Assembly: GCF_003324525.1 (NCBI RefSeq)
Contig: NZ_QGDC01000005.1
Location: forward strand, 356,428-420,427
DNA length: 64,000 nt
Source: Mucilaginibacter hurinus
GTDB taxonomy: Bacteria > Bacteroidota > Bacteroidia > Sphingobacteriales > Sphingobacteriaceae
Reading direction: 5' to 3'
In this document: positions 8,229 through 16,656 of the stretch, one piece after another
Numbering within the stretch: position 1 is the stretch's first letter
How the letters are laid out: each line of letters begins with the position of its first letter
Notes under the pieces: model-generated
What the model saw: only the letters and a program-made list of their open reading frames with translations
Database searches by the model: none
What the model was told of the DNA's origin: nothing
Position numbers and translations under genes: made by a program

Positions 8229-10493
8229 ATGGAAACAGAGGTTTTAGGCAATATAGAAAGAACAGAACAGCAGGGAAACGCTTTAGTTATTACTACCAAT
8301 GAAGCCACAGCTAAAGTATATGTTTATAACGAAGCTATCATCAGGGTTAATGTTACAAAATTCCCCGGCAAGCCTGATACTTCCTTCGCGGTGATTCAAC
8401 AACCTACAGGTGCCTTAAATTATTCCGAAAACAATGATGAAATCATCATCTCCACCAAAACGCTTAAGCTTCGTATCAATAAATCACCGTTGCGGTTTAA
8501 TTTTTATACAGCTGACGATAAGGCATTAAGCGAAGATGATTCCCGTTTTGGTGTCAACTGGCAAAACGAGCGTGTAGTTAATTACCGCAAATTATATCCG
8601 GACGAAAAATTCATTGGCCTGGGAGAAAAAACGGGCAACTTAGACCGCCGGGGTACACACTATGTAAACTGGAACACTGATGCCTCAAGACATACTATTT
8701 ATACTGACCCGTTATATAAAACCTTTCCGTTTTTTATAGGCTTGCATAGCACACTTACATACGGGCTTTTTTTTGATAATACGCACAAAAGTTACTTTGA
8801 TTTTGGAGCTACTACCGACGATGAAATGAGTTGGTTTGGTGCTGACGGTGGCGACATGAACTACTATTTTTTTGGTGCGCAGGGCGTAGCTAAAATTATT
8901 GAGGATTATACATGGCTAACCGGCCGCATGGATATGCCACCGTTATGGAGCCTCGGCTACCAGCAATGCCGCTACAGCTATATGAGTGCTGAAGAGGTAC
9001 TTAAAATAGCCTCCAAATTCCGTAAAAATAATATACCTGCCGACGTGATCTATTGCGATATAGATTACATGGACAACTATAAAATATTTACCTGGAATAA
9101 AACTGCTTTTGCCAACCCTAAAGACATGATTGACCAGCTGAAGGAAATGGATTTTAAGGTAGTGGCCATAGTTGATCCGGGGATTAAGGTTGAACCCGGT
9201 TACAAGCAGTACGATGAAGGCGTGGAAAAAAACTACTTTGCCACTTACAGTAACGGCGATAAATACATAGCAAGTGTTTGGCCGGGCCGCTGCTACTTTC
9301 CTGATTTTTTTAATGATGAAGTGAAGGAGTGGTGGGGCGCCTCGTTCACCGCGCTTACCGAACCCGGTGTTGAAGGGTTTTGGAACGACATGAACGAGCC
9401 GGCTGCCTGGGGTCAGAACATCCCGCTGAATGTAAAGTTCGGTGATAAATATATCGGCGAAGTGCGTAATGTGTACGGCATGGAAATGACCAGGGCTACG
9501 TATAACGGTACACGTAAAATATTAGGCAATAAACGGCCATTTGTACTCACCCGCGCAGCATATTGCGGTACGCAGCGTTACTCAGCAGTTTGGACGGGCG
9601 ATAACACTGCCACCGACGAGCATATGCTGTATGGGCAACGATTGATAAACAGCCTGGGGCTGGTAGGCATGTCTTTTTCAGGGGTAGATATTGGCGGCTA
9701 TACTGGCAATCCCACGCCTGAACTGATGATTCGGTGGAATTCGCTGGGGCCATATATCCCGATGTACCGCAATCATGCCGAGATAGGCACCGCTATGCGA
9801 GAGCCGTGGGAATGGGGTAAGCAAAATGAAAAGATAATTAAGAAAGATATTGAACAGCGGTATAAATTGCTGCCTTACATTTATTCAGGTTTTTACCAAT
9901 CAACCCAAACAGGTTTGCCACTAAGCCGTACACTGGCCATTGAGCACACCCTGGACGAGAATGTTTTTAATGTAATGTATCAAAACCAGTTTATGTTTGG
10001 TGATAGCTTGCTTATAGCGCCGGTTGAAAGTACTAAACGCATTGCCGATGTATATTTACCTGAAGGGGAATGGTACCGTTTTGCCGGTGATAAAAAATAT
10101 AAAGGGGCTAAAGCCCATAAAGTGCCCGCGCCGTTGGATGATTTGCCGGTATTTGTTAAAGCTGGTGCAATTATACCTATGCAGCATGTGGTCCAGAGTA
10201 CAAATGATGCAGGTGATGGTGTCCTTGAATTACATGTTTGGAATGGTAAGTCAGCTAATGAGTTTGTATACTACGAGGATGACGGAGCAACTTATGATCA
10301 TGAACGGGGCATTTATCATAAACGTGTGATCACCTTTAACCCGGCAAAAAAAACCGTGAGTTTATCAGTAGCCGAGGGTGATTTTACTTCCCGTTTCACG
10401 TTATTAAAGTTGATATTACATGGGTTTGATAAAGTTACGCCTGTTAAAAAGGCGATAGCCTACACAAACGACGAAATAGTTATCGGGTACTAA
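8229..10493 (+). CDS. Glycoside hydrolase family 31 alpha-glucosidase
   Basis: Retaining alpha-glycosidase, 754 residues. An N-terminal galactose-mutarotase-like beta-sandwich (about 1-220) is followed by the TIM barrel. The nucleophile is Asp387 in WNDMNEP, the GH31 hallmark, and the acid/base is probably Asp458 in WTGDNTATD. Distal beta domains occupy the last 180 residues. No signal peptide is seen, so the enzyme is probably cytoplasmic, releasing glucose from maltooligosaccharides or other alpha-glucosides. It is a single gene; the insertion-like repeat just before it may carry or disturb its promoter. Confidence 0.92.
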   Translation: METEVLGNIERTEQQGNALVITTNEATAKVYVYNEAIIRVNVTKFPGKPDTSFAVIQQPTGALNYSENNDEIIISTKTLKLRINKSPLRFNFYTADDKALSEDDSRFGVNWQNERVVNYRKLYPDEKFIGLGEKTGNLDRRGTHYVNWNTDASRHTIYTDPLYKTFPFFIGLHSTLTYGLFFDNTHKSYFDFGATTDDEMSWFGADGGDMNYYFFGAQGVAKIIEDYTWLTGRMDMPPLWSLGYQQCRYSYMSAEEVLKIASKFRKNNIPADVIYCDIDYMDNYKIFTWNKTAFANPKDMIDQLKEMDFKVVAIVDPGIKVEPGYKQYDEGVEKNYFATYSNGDKYIASVWPGRCYFPDFFNDEVKEWWGASFTALTEPGVEGFWNDMNEPAAWGQNIPLNVKFGDKYIGEVRNVYGMEMTRATYNGTRKILGNKRPFVLTRAAYCGTQRYSAVWTGDNTATDEHMLYGQRLINSLGLVGMSFSGVDIGGYTGNPTPELMIRWNSLGPYIPMYRNHAEIGTAMREPWEWGKQNEKIIKKDIEQRYKLLPYIYSGFYQSTQTGLPLSRTLAIEHTLDENVFNVMYQNQFMFGDSLLIAPVESTKRIADVYLPEGEWYRFAGDKKYKGAKAHKVPAPLDDLPVFVKAGAIIPMQHVVQSTNDAGDGVLELHVWNGKSANEFVYYEDDGATYDHERGIYHKRVITFNPAKKTVSLSVAEGDFTSRFTLLKLILHGFDKVTPVKKAIAYTNDEIVIGY

Positions 10494-10531
10494 TCACCGT
10501 ATAAATCTTGCCGTTAGGGCGATGCGTTTGG

Positions 10532-10550
10532 AACGTGGCACAGCCGCGTT
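10532..10550 (+). terminator. Hairpin after GH31 gene, weak terminator candidate
   Basis: AACGTGGC pairs with GCCGCGTT (one G-T wobble) around an ACA loop. The nearest T-run (TTTGTTTTTT) is about 20 bases further on, so this is not a classic terminator. The segment 10510-10570 is noticeably more GC-rich than other spacers here. Confidence 0.3.
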
Positions 10551-10612
10551 GTAGCTTCGGCGTCGGCCTTTGTTTTTTAACCCACTCTGAACCATGACCA
10601 TGAACTATTCAC

Positions 10613-10620
10613 TAACTTTG
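10613..10620 (+). promoter_or_regulatory. -7 promoter box TAACTTTG, leaderless start for rlmI-like gene
   Basis: Exact TAnnTTTG match ending five bases before the ATG at 10626. Transcription would begin at or within a base or two of the start codon. Confidence 0.55.
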
Positions 10621-10625
10621 CCGAT

Positions 10626-11813
10626 ATGATCAAAGTCATCCTTAAAAAAGGGAAAGAAAAAGCAGTGCTGCAGCGCCACCCCTGGGTATTTTCGGGTGCT
10701 ATAGAGGCCGTAAAAGGCAAGCCTGTTAATGGTGATATTGTGCGCCTTGTAAACGCAAAAGGCGATTTTATGGCGTATGGGTTTTACAACGATCAATCGC
10801 GGGTTGCTTTGCGTTTGTTGGAGTGGGACGAGCAGGTAATAATTGACGAAGTTTGGCTGCGCGATAAGATACGTACGGCTGTCGCCGCACGTATGCAATT
10901 GCTTAACACTGATGACACAAATGCGTGTCGGTTAATATTCAGCGAGGCTGATTATTTGCCGGGCTTAATCGTAGATAAGTACGCAGATCATCTGGCAGTA
11001 CAGGTACTTACCTCAGGGATAGAGAGGCTGATGCCTGTTGTAATTGATGAACTTCAAACATTATTGCAACCCAAAAGCATATTTGATAAAAGTGATGCCT
11101 CGTCGCGCTTGCATGAAGGGTTAGAAACCAACAATAAGTTGCTTTGGGGTACCCTTCCGCCTGATTTGATTGAGGTTAAAGAAAACGCTGTTGTATACGG
11201 CATTAATATCGCCGAAGGGCAAAAATCGGGCTTTTATTGTGATCAGCGCGAAAACCGGCACATATTAGCACGCTACGCTACAGGGAAAAAAGTGCTTGAC
11301 TGTTTTTCATACACCGGAGGTTTTACATTAAATTGTATTAAACATGGCGCCGCTTCCGTTACTAGTGTAGATAGCTCGGCATTGGCAATAGAAACTTTGA
11401 CCGAAAATATACGTCTGAACGGGTTTAACCAGGCTAAACATACTGCCATTAAAGCGGATGTAAACAGCCAGTTGCGCAGATTTAAGGAGGATGGGGAAAA
11501 ATTCGATGTGATTATACTTGATCCGCCAAAATTTGCGCCCTCGCGCTCGGCGCTTGACCGGGCATCACGTGCGTATAAGGATTTAAACCGCGTGGGCATG
11601 TTGTTGTTAAATAAGGGCGGACTGCTGGCGACATTTTCATGCTCGGGAGCAATGGATATGGAAACCTTTAAACAGGTGCTGGCGTGGGCTGCGCTGGATG
11701 CAGGCAAGCAGGTGCAATTTATCTACCAGTTTTGCCAGCCCGAAGATCATCCTGTGAGATCGTCTTTTCCTGAAGGGGAATACTTAAAAGGATTATTGTG
11801 CAGGGTGTTTTAA
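10626..11813 (+). CDS. rlmI: Class I SAM-dependent rRNA methyltransferase, RlmI/RlmK type
   Basis: An N-terminal PUA RNA-binding domain (about 1-75, starting with the typical KGKEKAVLQRHPWVFSGA region) is followed by an EEHEE linker and a Rossmann methyltransferase domain. SAM motif I is FSYTGGFTLNCIKHGA (about 225-240), and the catalytic-site motif DPPKFAPS begins at Asp299. The length of 395 residues equals that of E. coli RlmI, which makes m5C1962 in 23S rRNA. The late Cys in FSCSGAMD is the expected second motif. The exact target base is inferred from the family. It overlaps no neighbour and has its own leaderless promoter. Confidence 0.88.
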   Translation: MIKVILKKGKEKAVLQRHPWVFSGAIEAVKGKPVNGDIVRLVNAKGDFMAYGFYNDQSRVALRLLEWDEQVIIDEVWLRDKIRTAVAARMQLLNTDDTNACRLIFSEADYLPGLIVDKYADHLAVQVLTSGIERLMPVVIDELQTLLQPKSIFDKSDASSRLHEGLETNNKLLWGTLPPDLIEVKENAVVYGINIAEGQKSGFYCDQRENRHILARYATGKKVLDCFSYTGGFTLNCIKHGAASVTSVDSSALAIETLTENIRLNGFNQAKHTAIKADVNSQLRRFKEDGEKFDVIILDPPKFAPSRSALDRASRAYKDLNRVGMLLLNKGGLLATFSCSGAMDMETFKQVLAWAALDAGKQVQFIYQFCQPEDHPVRSSFPEGEYLKGLLCRVF

Positions 11814-11857
11814 ATGGTGGTGGATTTCATGACGCAGAGGATATTGATCGAATAATT

Positions 11858-12316
11858 ATGAAAAAGGCATTAGTAATTATCAGTTTGGCTTTTTTTGCTG
11901 TCGCAGCTAACGCCCAATCAAAAAACCCTAAATACGATCCGGCATTAGCTTATGAGTTGGGCGCCGATGATTACGGCATGAAGCAGTATGTATTGGCTAT
12001 ACTCAAAAGCGGAAGTAATACCACAGCAGACAAAGCAACAGTTGACAGCGCATTTAAAGGGCACATGGCTAATATGAAACGGTTAGTAACTGAGGGGCAC
12101 TTAATTGTTGCAGGTCCGTTAAAAAAGAACGATAAGCAGTACCGCGGCATATTTATTTTAAACGTGCCTACTGTAGAGGAGGCAGCCAAATTGGTGGATT
12201 CAGACCCGGCTGTTAAAGCAAAGCTGCTTGATGTTGAATTATACGGCTGGTATGGATCGGCGGCATTGCCCGAACATCAGAAGATACATGACAGGATAGA
12301 GAAAATGAGTTTTTAG
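11858..12316 (+). CDS. Secreted YciI-like domain protein
   Basis: A protein of 152 residues from the ATG at 11858. This start is preferred over an in-frame upstream ATG at 11798 (which overlaps the previous gene) because it begins a clear signal peptide, MKKALVIISLAFFAVAANAQ, cut after the second AQ-type site. The rest shows the YciI dimeric alpha-beta barrel pattern: HMANMKRLVTEGHLIVAGPL and a later VDSDPAVKA. YciI proteins are usually cytoplasmic and of unknown or dehydrochlorinase-like function; an exported form is common in Bacteroidota. The function is unknown. Confidence 0.75.
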   Translation: MKKALVIISLAFFAVAANAQSKNPKYDPALAYELGADDYGMKQYVLAILKSGSNTTADKATVDSAFKGHMANMKRLVTEGHLIVAGPLKKNDKQYRGIFILNVPTVEEAAKLVDSDPAVKAKLLDVELYGWYGSAALPEHQKIHDRIEKMSF

Positions 12317-12362
12317 CAATATATAAAGCTTGTTCTGTAATCACCAAAGGCACTAGTGAATC

Positions 12363-13127
12363 TTACCTTTCAACTATTTCCTTAGCAGTACTCTTGCTTT
12401 TAACTTTCAGGTTTAACATTTCTACCATTACCGAAAATGCCATGGCGAAGTAAATGTAACCTTTAGGGATATGCTGGTCTAACGACTCGGCAAGTAAAGA
12501 AACACCTATCAGCAATAAGAAAGACAATGCCAGCATTTTAACAGTTGGATGTTTATTTACAAAAGCTGCCACGCTGCCTGATGCCCACATCATTATACCC
12601 ACAGCAATAACCACCGCTATTATCATCACTTCCACGTGCTCAGCCATACCTACAGCCGTAATTACCGAATCGAGCGAGAACACGATGTCAAGTATCATGA
12701 TTTGGAAAATAGTGCCCCAAAAAGAGTGCCTTTTTATATTAGCGCCGCCTTCTTCATCACCTTCAATTTTACCATGTATTTCGTGGGTGCTTTTATATAT
12801 CAGGAACAAACCGCCTATAAGCAAAATAAGGTCACGACCTGATATGGCTAATTTTGCAACCCATTCAGGGTCGGTCATTCCAAACCATTCTGCGGCGTTA
12901 AAAAGCGGTTGTGTTAAGCGCATTACCCAGCTGATAGTAAGCAATAACAATATGCGTGTTATAAGCGCCATGGCTAACCCTAACCTGCGGCCTTTAGCTT
13001 GCTCTTCCTTCGGCAGTTTATCCGCCAGTATTGAGATAAAAATTATATTATCAATGCCTAAAACTATTTCAAGAACAGTCAGGGTAATTAACGATATCCA
13101 GGTTTCGGGACTGGCGAAGATTTCCAT
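12363..13127 (-). CDS. TerC family integral membrane protein
   Basis: 254 residues with about seven membrane spans. Two conserved TerC halves are visible: EIVLGIDNIIFISILA (about 20-35) and DIVFSLDSVITAVGM (about 150-165), whose acidic residues lie in the membrane and are thought to bind metal. Relatives (Alx, MeeF/MeeY) export manganese and help load secreted metalloenzymes. Tellurite resistance is the historical name but needs partner genes that are absent here. The region between the two halves is hydrophilic and charged (HGKIEGDEEGG), forming a cytoplasmic loop. Confidence 0.9.
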   Translation of the reverse strand: MEIFASPETWISLITLTVLEIVLGIDNIIFISILADKLPKEEQAKGRRLGLAMALITRILLLLTISWVMRLTQPLFNAAEWFGMTDPEWVAKLAISGRDLILLIGGLFLIYKSTHEIHGKIEGDEEGGANIKRHSFWGTIFQIMILDIVFSLDSVITAVGMAEHVEVMIIAVVIAVGIMMWASGSVAAFVNKHPTVKMLALSFLLLIGVSLLAESLDQHIPKGYIYFAMAFSVMVEMLNLKVKSKSTAKEIVER

Positions 13128-13151
13128 AGTTGTAAATAACGGCCTAAAAAT

Positions 13152-13185
13152 AAAAAAACCTCTGCCTATGGCAAAGGTTTTTTAT
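13152..13185 (-). terminator. Terminator of the ECF sigma / anti-sigma / beta-helix operon
   Basis: AACCTCTGCC pairs with GGCAAAGGTT (one mismatch) around TAT, with T-rich tracts on both sides. On the minus strand it follows the stop of the 13200-14525 gene. Confidence 0.8.
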
Positions 13186-13199
13186 CATCACGAAGAATA

Positions 13200-14525
13200 T
13201 TATTCAAATTTCACTCCGCCGTATTTTGAATTAATGGTAATTAGTTTATCGTTGTTGCTACTTTTGCCAAGGTGGCCTTTGTAATTTTTGGTAGGTTTAA
13301 AACCCTTTTCATCATCAGGGTTTTTAGCCGTTATTCTTACCTGGTCGTCATCGTAATTAAAACCGCCGTAGTGCACAGTTACATCAAAGTCAATGTTCGA
13401 CAAATTTTCTACTCCTAGTTTTATCCCGGAGTAGGCAGAGTTTATAGCAAGGTTTTTAAGGCTTTTATCCAATGTGCCAATATTTAATCCGCCGCAATAC
13501 TTTACGTTTATATTTCCTGATGACTTGAGGATGCCAATATTGACACCGCCATAGCTTACATTGGCATTTAGATTTGATCCTTCAGACAGATTAAGGCTGC
13601 CATAAGCAACATTAAGATCACAGCCTGATAAGCCTTCGATATTTGCGCCGCCATACTTTACCTGGATCACATTAGCGGTATTACTTAGTGTTTTAGCCGC
13701 CAGGTTTCCGTACGAGTTGCTGACAATAACTTTTCCATACAAATCAGGCAAGTTAACGGCACCATATTTATTTGAAACGGTTAAAGCATTTTTAGCCGGC
13801 ATAAATACGGTATAGTTGATCTCTATTTTTCTTACTATTCGTCTCCCGATGCTCGACCAGCCTTTATCTCCGTTGTTAAACTGAGTTTCAAAGCGTACAG
13901 TAGAACCCTCTTTAGCGTCATGTATTACAACGTTATCCAGCATTTTCTGCGCAGCGCCTTCATCACTGCTTGAAACCTTAATTCTAACGTCAACTTTAAA
14001 TTCGCTTTTATTCCAGGTGTTTACCGTGACGTTGCCATATTTATTGCTAATTTCCAATACATCATTCGGCCCTGCGCTATAGCTCTTGCTGTATATTTTT
14101 TCTCTTTCTTCAAAAAAACCTGATGTAATACCTGTAACCGGCCGTTTCTTACTCAAGTTATCGGTTTCGTTGTCATTACCCGTATTGACCTCTACTCTCA
14201 GATCATTTATTACAGCCGAAACATCGGGTATAGCGTCTGAAATATTTACCGTAATACTCTTTTCAAGGTTTCTGAGTCTTTTCGTTAAGCTTTTACTAAG
14301 GGATTTATCGAGCCTTTTTAATTTGACATTCAATCCGTCAAATTTTGTACTTGGTAAATCAATGGTCAACGGTTGTATATCCGGCACTATTACTTCAGGT
14401 ACAGCCGGCAGCTCTGTCATCGGTACCGGCGGTACAGCAACGGCTTCCTGAGCTATGGCGGGCAGGCATGCTGTCCAAAATGCCATAAGCATTAACATGG
14501 ACTGCTTATATATCTTTAATTTCAT
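13200..14525 (-). CDS. Secreted DUF4097-like beta-helix repeat protein
   Basis: 441 residues with a signal peptide (KLKIYKQSMLMLMAFWTACL, cut near AIAQ), a Pro/Val-rich stretch, then from about residue 175 a ladder of about ten rungs of 20-25 residues with a recurring YG or YGG core: NKYGNV, NKYGAV, NSYGNL, VKYGGANI, VAYGSLNL, VSYGGVNI, VKYCGGLNI, VHYGGFNY, SKYGGVKF. This is the right-handed beta-helix pattern of putative auto-transporter adhesin/DUF4097 proteins. It is the last gene of the sigma-factor operon, overlapping the anti-sigma-like gene by 20 bases, so it is probably an envelope protein made in response to the same signal. Its biochemical role is unknown. Confidence 0.8.
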   Translation of the reverse strand: MKLKIYKQSMLMLMAFWTACLPAIAQEAVAVPPVPMTELPAVPEVIVPDIQPLTIDLPSTKFDGLNVKLKRLDKSLSKSLTKRLRNLEKSITVNISDAIPDVSAVINDLRVEVNTGNDNETDNLSKKRPVTGITSGFFEEREKIYSKSYSAGPNDVLEISNKYGNVTVNTWNKSEFKVDVRIKVSSSDEGAAQKMLDNVVIHDAKEGSTVRFETQFNNGDKGWSSIGRRIVRKIEINYTVFMPAKNALTVSNKYGAVNLPDLYGKVIVSNSYGNLAAKTLSNTANVIQVKYGGANIEGLSGCDLNVAYGSLNLSEGSNLNANVSYGGVNIGILKSSGNINVKYCGGLNIGTLDKSLKNLAINSAYSGIKLGVENLSNIDFDVTVHYGGFNYDDDQVRITAKNPDDEKGFKPTKNYKGHLGKSSNNDKLITINSKYGGVKFE

Positions 14526-15069
14526 TGCTTTGTTCCTTTTTCATTTGATTAAACTGTTCAATTACGCTTAATTGCTGGTTTAGCACCTCGGTTTGTACCT
14601 GCAAATTCCGGATCATCGCACGTAAAACCCTTTCCTGGTTAGGGCTGGTGGCCAGGTCGCTGTTAAGCTTCTTATATACCGAGTCCATTTTATGTAACTC
14701 TTTGCTGAATTCTTTATATAACTGCGGGTCTGATTTTGCTAATTCCTTAAGTTCACTGCGTTTGTTTTGAACTACCGACGCATAATGCATTTGCTGTTTA
14801 GCATAAGCAGGATTTATATCAGCAAGGCTAACCCCGGCCGTGTTTTGATTGCGCAAATACAGGGCAAAACAAACTCCCATAACGATGATAACGCTGGCGG
14901 CAACTTTTACTACAAATGCCAGCGAGAAGGTTTTGGCTTCACGCGTTGTAAGCCGGGGTTTATTTAACTGTAAATTTTGCTCTATTTTCCCCCATAATTC
15001 CGCACGCGGTTCAATGTCATTGAATTCGTCCTTGTTTGCCCTGATGAAATCTTCTAATCGCTTGCTCAT
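14506..15069 (-). CDS. Membrane anti-sigma-factor-like protein
   Basis: 187 residues: a cytoplasmic N-terminus of about 45 residues beginning SKRLEDFIRANKDEF, one transmembrane helix (about 48-70, KVAASVIIVMGVCFALYL), then a helical extracytoplasmic part rich in Gln, Lys and Leu. No zinc-binding HxxxCxxC motif is present. Its place immediately after an ECF sigma gene (ATGA overlap, 4 bases) is the classic anti-sigma arrangement, so the role is inferred mainly from context. The coiled-coil-like C-terminus could sense envelope state. Confidence 0.72.
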   Translation of the reverse strand: MSKRLEDFIRANKDEFNDIEPRAELWGKIEQNLQLNKPRLTTREAKTFSLAFVVKVAASVIIVMGVCFALYLRNQNTAGVSLADINPAYAKQQMHYASVVQNKRSELKELAKSDPQLYKEFSKELHKMDSVYKKLNSDLATSPNQERVLRAMIRNLQVQTEVLNQQLSVIEQFNQMKKEQSNEIKDI

Positions 15070-15626
15070 GATGTAACTCCTTTCCTTTTTAAAATTTCAC
15101 TCAATTTCCTTTTTGCTCTCAAAAACTGGGTTCTTGATGTATTTTCTGTTATATTTAATATCTGGCCTATTTCTTCATGGTCGTACCCTTCAAGCAGGTA
15201 TAATGATAGCACTACACGGTAACCCTCTGGTAACTCCTTTATAGCCTCTTTCACCACAGCCACTTTGTAAAGTGTTTCCTCTTCATCAGCCGGCATTTCA
15301 TCAGCTATATTTTCTAAACCCTCATCATCCATGTCGGCAAATTCAAGCTTACGCTTGCGCAGGGCATTAATGCAACGGGATACCACAATTTGCTTAAGCC
15401 ATAGTCCGAAGGTTGTTTCCTGCCTAAAGTCATGCACCTTGTTAAAGGCATGTAAAAATGCCTCTTGCAGCACATCCTCAGCTTCGGCAATGTTACCCAC
15501 TATCCTAAAGGCGACATTAAGCATCGCTTTAGAATACAGACGATAAAGTTCGTAACAGGCCTTTTTACTGCCCTGCTTACACTCAACCACCAGGTTATAA
15601 TGTTTGTCGATGTATATAGCTTCCAA
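15066..15626 (-). CDS. ECF-type RNA polymerase sigma factor
   Basis: 186 residues with sigma region 2 (about 22-90, including AEDVLQEAFLHAFNKVHDF and FGLWLKQIVVSRCINALRKRK) and region 4 (about 125-180, LPEGYRVVLSLYLLEGYDHEEIGQ as a helix-turn-helix). The only start that keeps region 2 whole is a TTG: an in-frame stop lies four codons upstream and the next ATG falls inside region 2. It heads an operon with an anti-sigma-like gene and a beta-helix protein, and likely controls its own operon plus envelope genes. Confidence 0.9.
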   Translation of the reverse strand: MEAIYIDKHYNLVVECKQGSKKACYELYRLYSKAMLNVAFRIVGNIAEAEDVLQEAFLHAFNKVHDFRQETTFGLWLKQIVVSRCINALRKRKLEFADMDDEGLENIADEMPADEEETLYKVAVVKEAIKELPEGYRVVLSLYLLEGYDHEEIGQILNITENTSRTQFLRAKRKLSEILKRKGVTS

Positions 15627-15777
15627 TTGTGATATTCAGCTTTCTGTGTTATATGACAGCGTGTTTTACACAACGTTGCACGTGGACTGATAAATTTTGT
15701 ATTTAATGTTGATACGCTAAAGATTTCCTTACAATAATGTGCTGCAGGATATTGCTGCACCGGCCCGAATATTTCTC

Positions 15778-16320
15778 TTAGCCTGTTTTGCTTAGAAAAT
15801 TATCCACAGCGGCTACTGCTTTATCATACCGTTGTTGTTCCAGGCCTGATATAACTACATACCGTGCATTCAGCGCCTGCAGCTCTTTGTGCCATAGTTG
15901 CATAAAATGTGAGCGTAAGGTGGGAAAGTCACGCAGCGGGTCGTCAACCCACGGCATATCAATATCAAGTAAAAGGTAAAAGTCGTAAGTATGGCGGGGC
16001 AGCTCGTCAAGCACTTCGGGAGGTGTTTTGCCAAACAAATGATCACTCCAAATTTTTATTGTAATAAATGTAGTGTCGCATATCAATATCTTACTGGCCT
16101 GCGGCAACATTTTTTCCTCGAGATCTAGCTGGCCATAAAACATGTTTACTTCATCCTGATAGGTACAAGGCGAAGTTAGTTTTTCGCAATACTGGCGCGC
16201 AAACTCGGGCACCCATACCGTGTGGTAATGTTTTGCCAGGTACGCCGACATCGTTGATTTTCCAGTAGACTCTGGTCCTACGATAGCGATTTTAATTATG
16301 TTTGGCAGCGGGTTGCTCAT
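15778..16320 (-). CDS. NadR-like ATPase / ribosylnicotinamide kinase domain protein
   Basis: 180 residues. Walker A GPESTGKST sits at 14-22, and VWVPEFARQYCEKL (about 36-49) and LICDTTFITIKIWSDHLFG (about 80-98) match the P-loop kinase domain of NadR that phosphorylates nicotinamide riboside. The N-terminal helix-turn-helix and adenylyltransferase domains of enterobacterial NadR are absent, so only the kinase role can be proposed. No pnuC transporter lies beside it. The gene is single, with its promoter presumably in the long spacer upstream. Confidence 0.75.
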   Translation of the reverse strand: MSNPLPNIIKIAIVGPESTGKSTMSAYLAKHYHTVWVPEFARQYCEKLTSPCTYQDEVNMFYGQLDLEEKMLPQASKILICDTTFITIKIWSDHLFGKTPPEVLDELPRHTYDFYLLLDIDMPWVDDPLRDFPTLRSHFMQLWHKELQALNARYVVISGLEQQRYDKAVAAVDNFLSKTG

Positions 16321-16360
16321 GCAGTTTTTGGTAAAAAGTTAAAGATTAATAACAAGAGTC

Positions 16361-16638
16361 AAGCATGCTGGTTCTTGCAGTCACAGTTACAGCCTTTGGC
16401 AGACTTTAATAACGCCTGTATTATACACCTTGTTCACGTAACCCTGACCACGCCGCTACTGCAAAGTACATTTCAAATATAATTAAAAGTACGTGTAGGT
16501 TAATTTGTACATAAACCGATTGGTGTATTAAATAAAATACACAATAGTGTGGTAAATTATATACAACTGTAATTAACCCTAACAATACAAAGGGTTTTAA
16601 GTAACATACATAGGCTTTTTATTATCACCAGCATGCTT
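16361..16638. repeat. 12-bp perfect inverted repeat flanking part of a 615-base gene-free stretch
   Basis: AAGCATGCTGGT (16361-16372) is matched exactly in reverse by ACCAGCATGCTT (16627-16638), 254 bases apart. The right copy ends 4 bases before the TAGCTTTG promoter box of the candidate RNA. Between the arms there is no convincing reading frame; the only further structure I see is a hairpin at 16519-16545 (ATTGGTGTATT / AATACACAAT). The gene-free stretch as a whole is 16321-16935. Confidence 0.5.
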
Positions 16639-16642
16639 ATTT

Positions 16643-16650
16643 TAGCTTTG
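16643..16650 (+). promoter_or_regulatory. -7 promoter box TAGCTTTG for candidate small RNA
   Basis: Exact TAnnTTTG match inside the gene-free stretch, pointing toward the strong terminator at 16843. No TTG -33 element is seen at 17-23 bases upstream. Confidence 0.5.
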
Positions 16651-16656
16651 TAACAC

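Noticed and set aside
11798..11857. Longer start for the YciI-like gene overlapping the methyltransferase
   Set aside because: It would hide the signal peptide behind 20 residues; the ATG at 11858 starts it cleanly.
12363..13127. Tellurite resistance operon
   Set aside because: Only TerC is present, with no terZABD partners; family function is more likely metal export.
15500..15760. 86-residue frame upstream of and overlapping the sigma gene
   Set aside because: No family-like pattern and out of frame with the sigma gene; overlaps its promoter side.
15790..15815. TTATCCACA (DnaA-box sequence) near the end of the NadR-like gene
   Set aside because: A single copy inside a coding region, far from dnaA and without clustering; not evidence for an origin.
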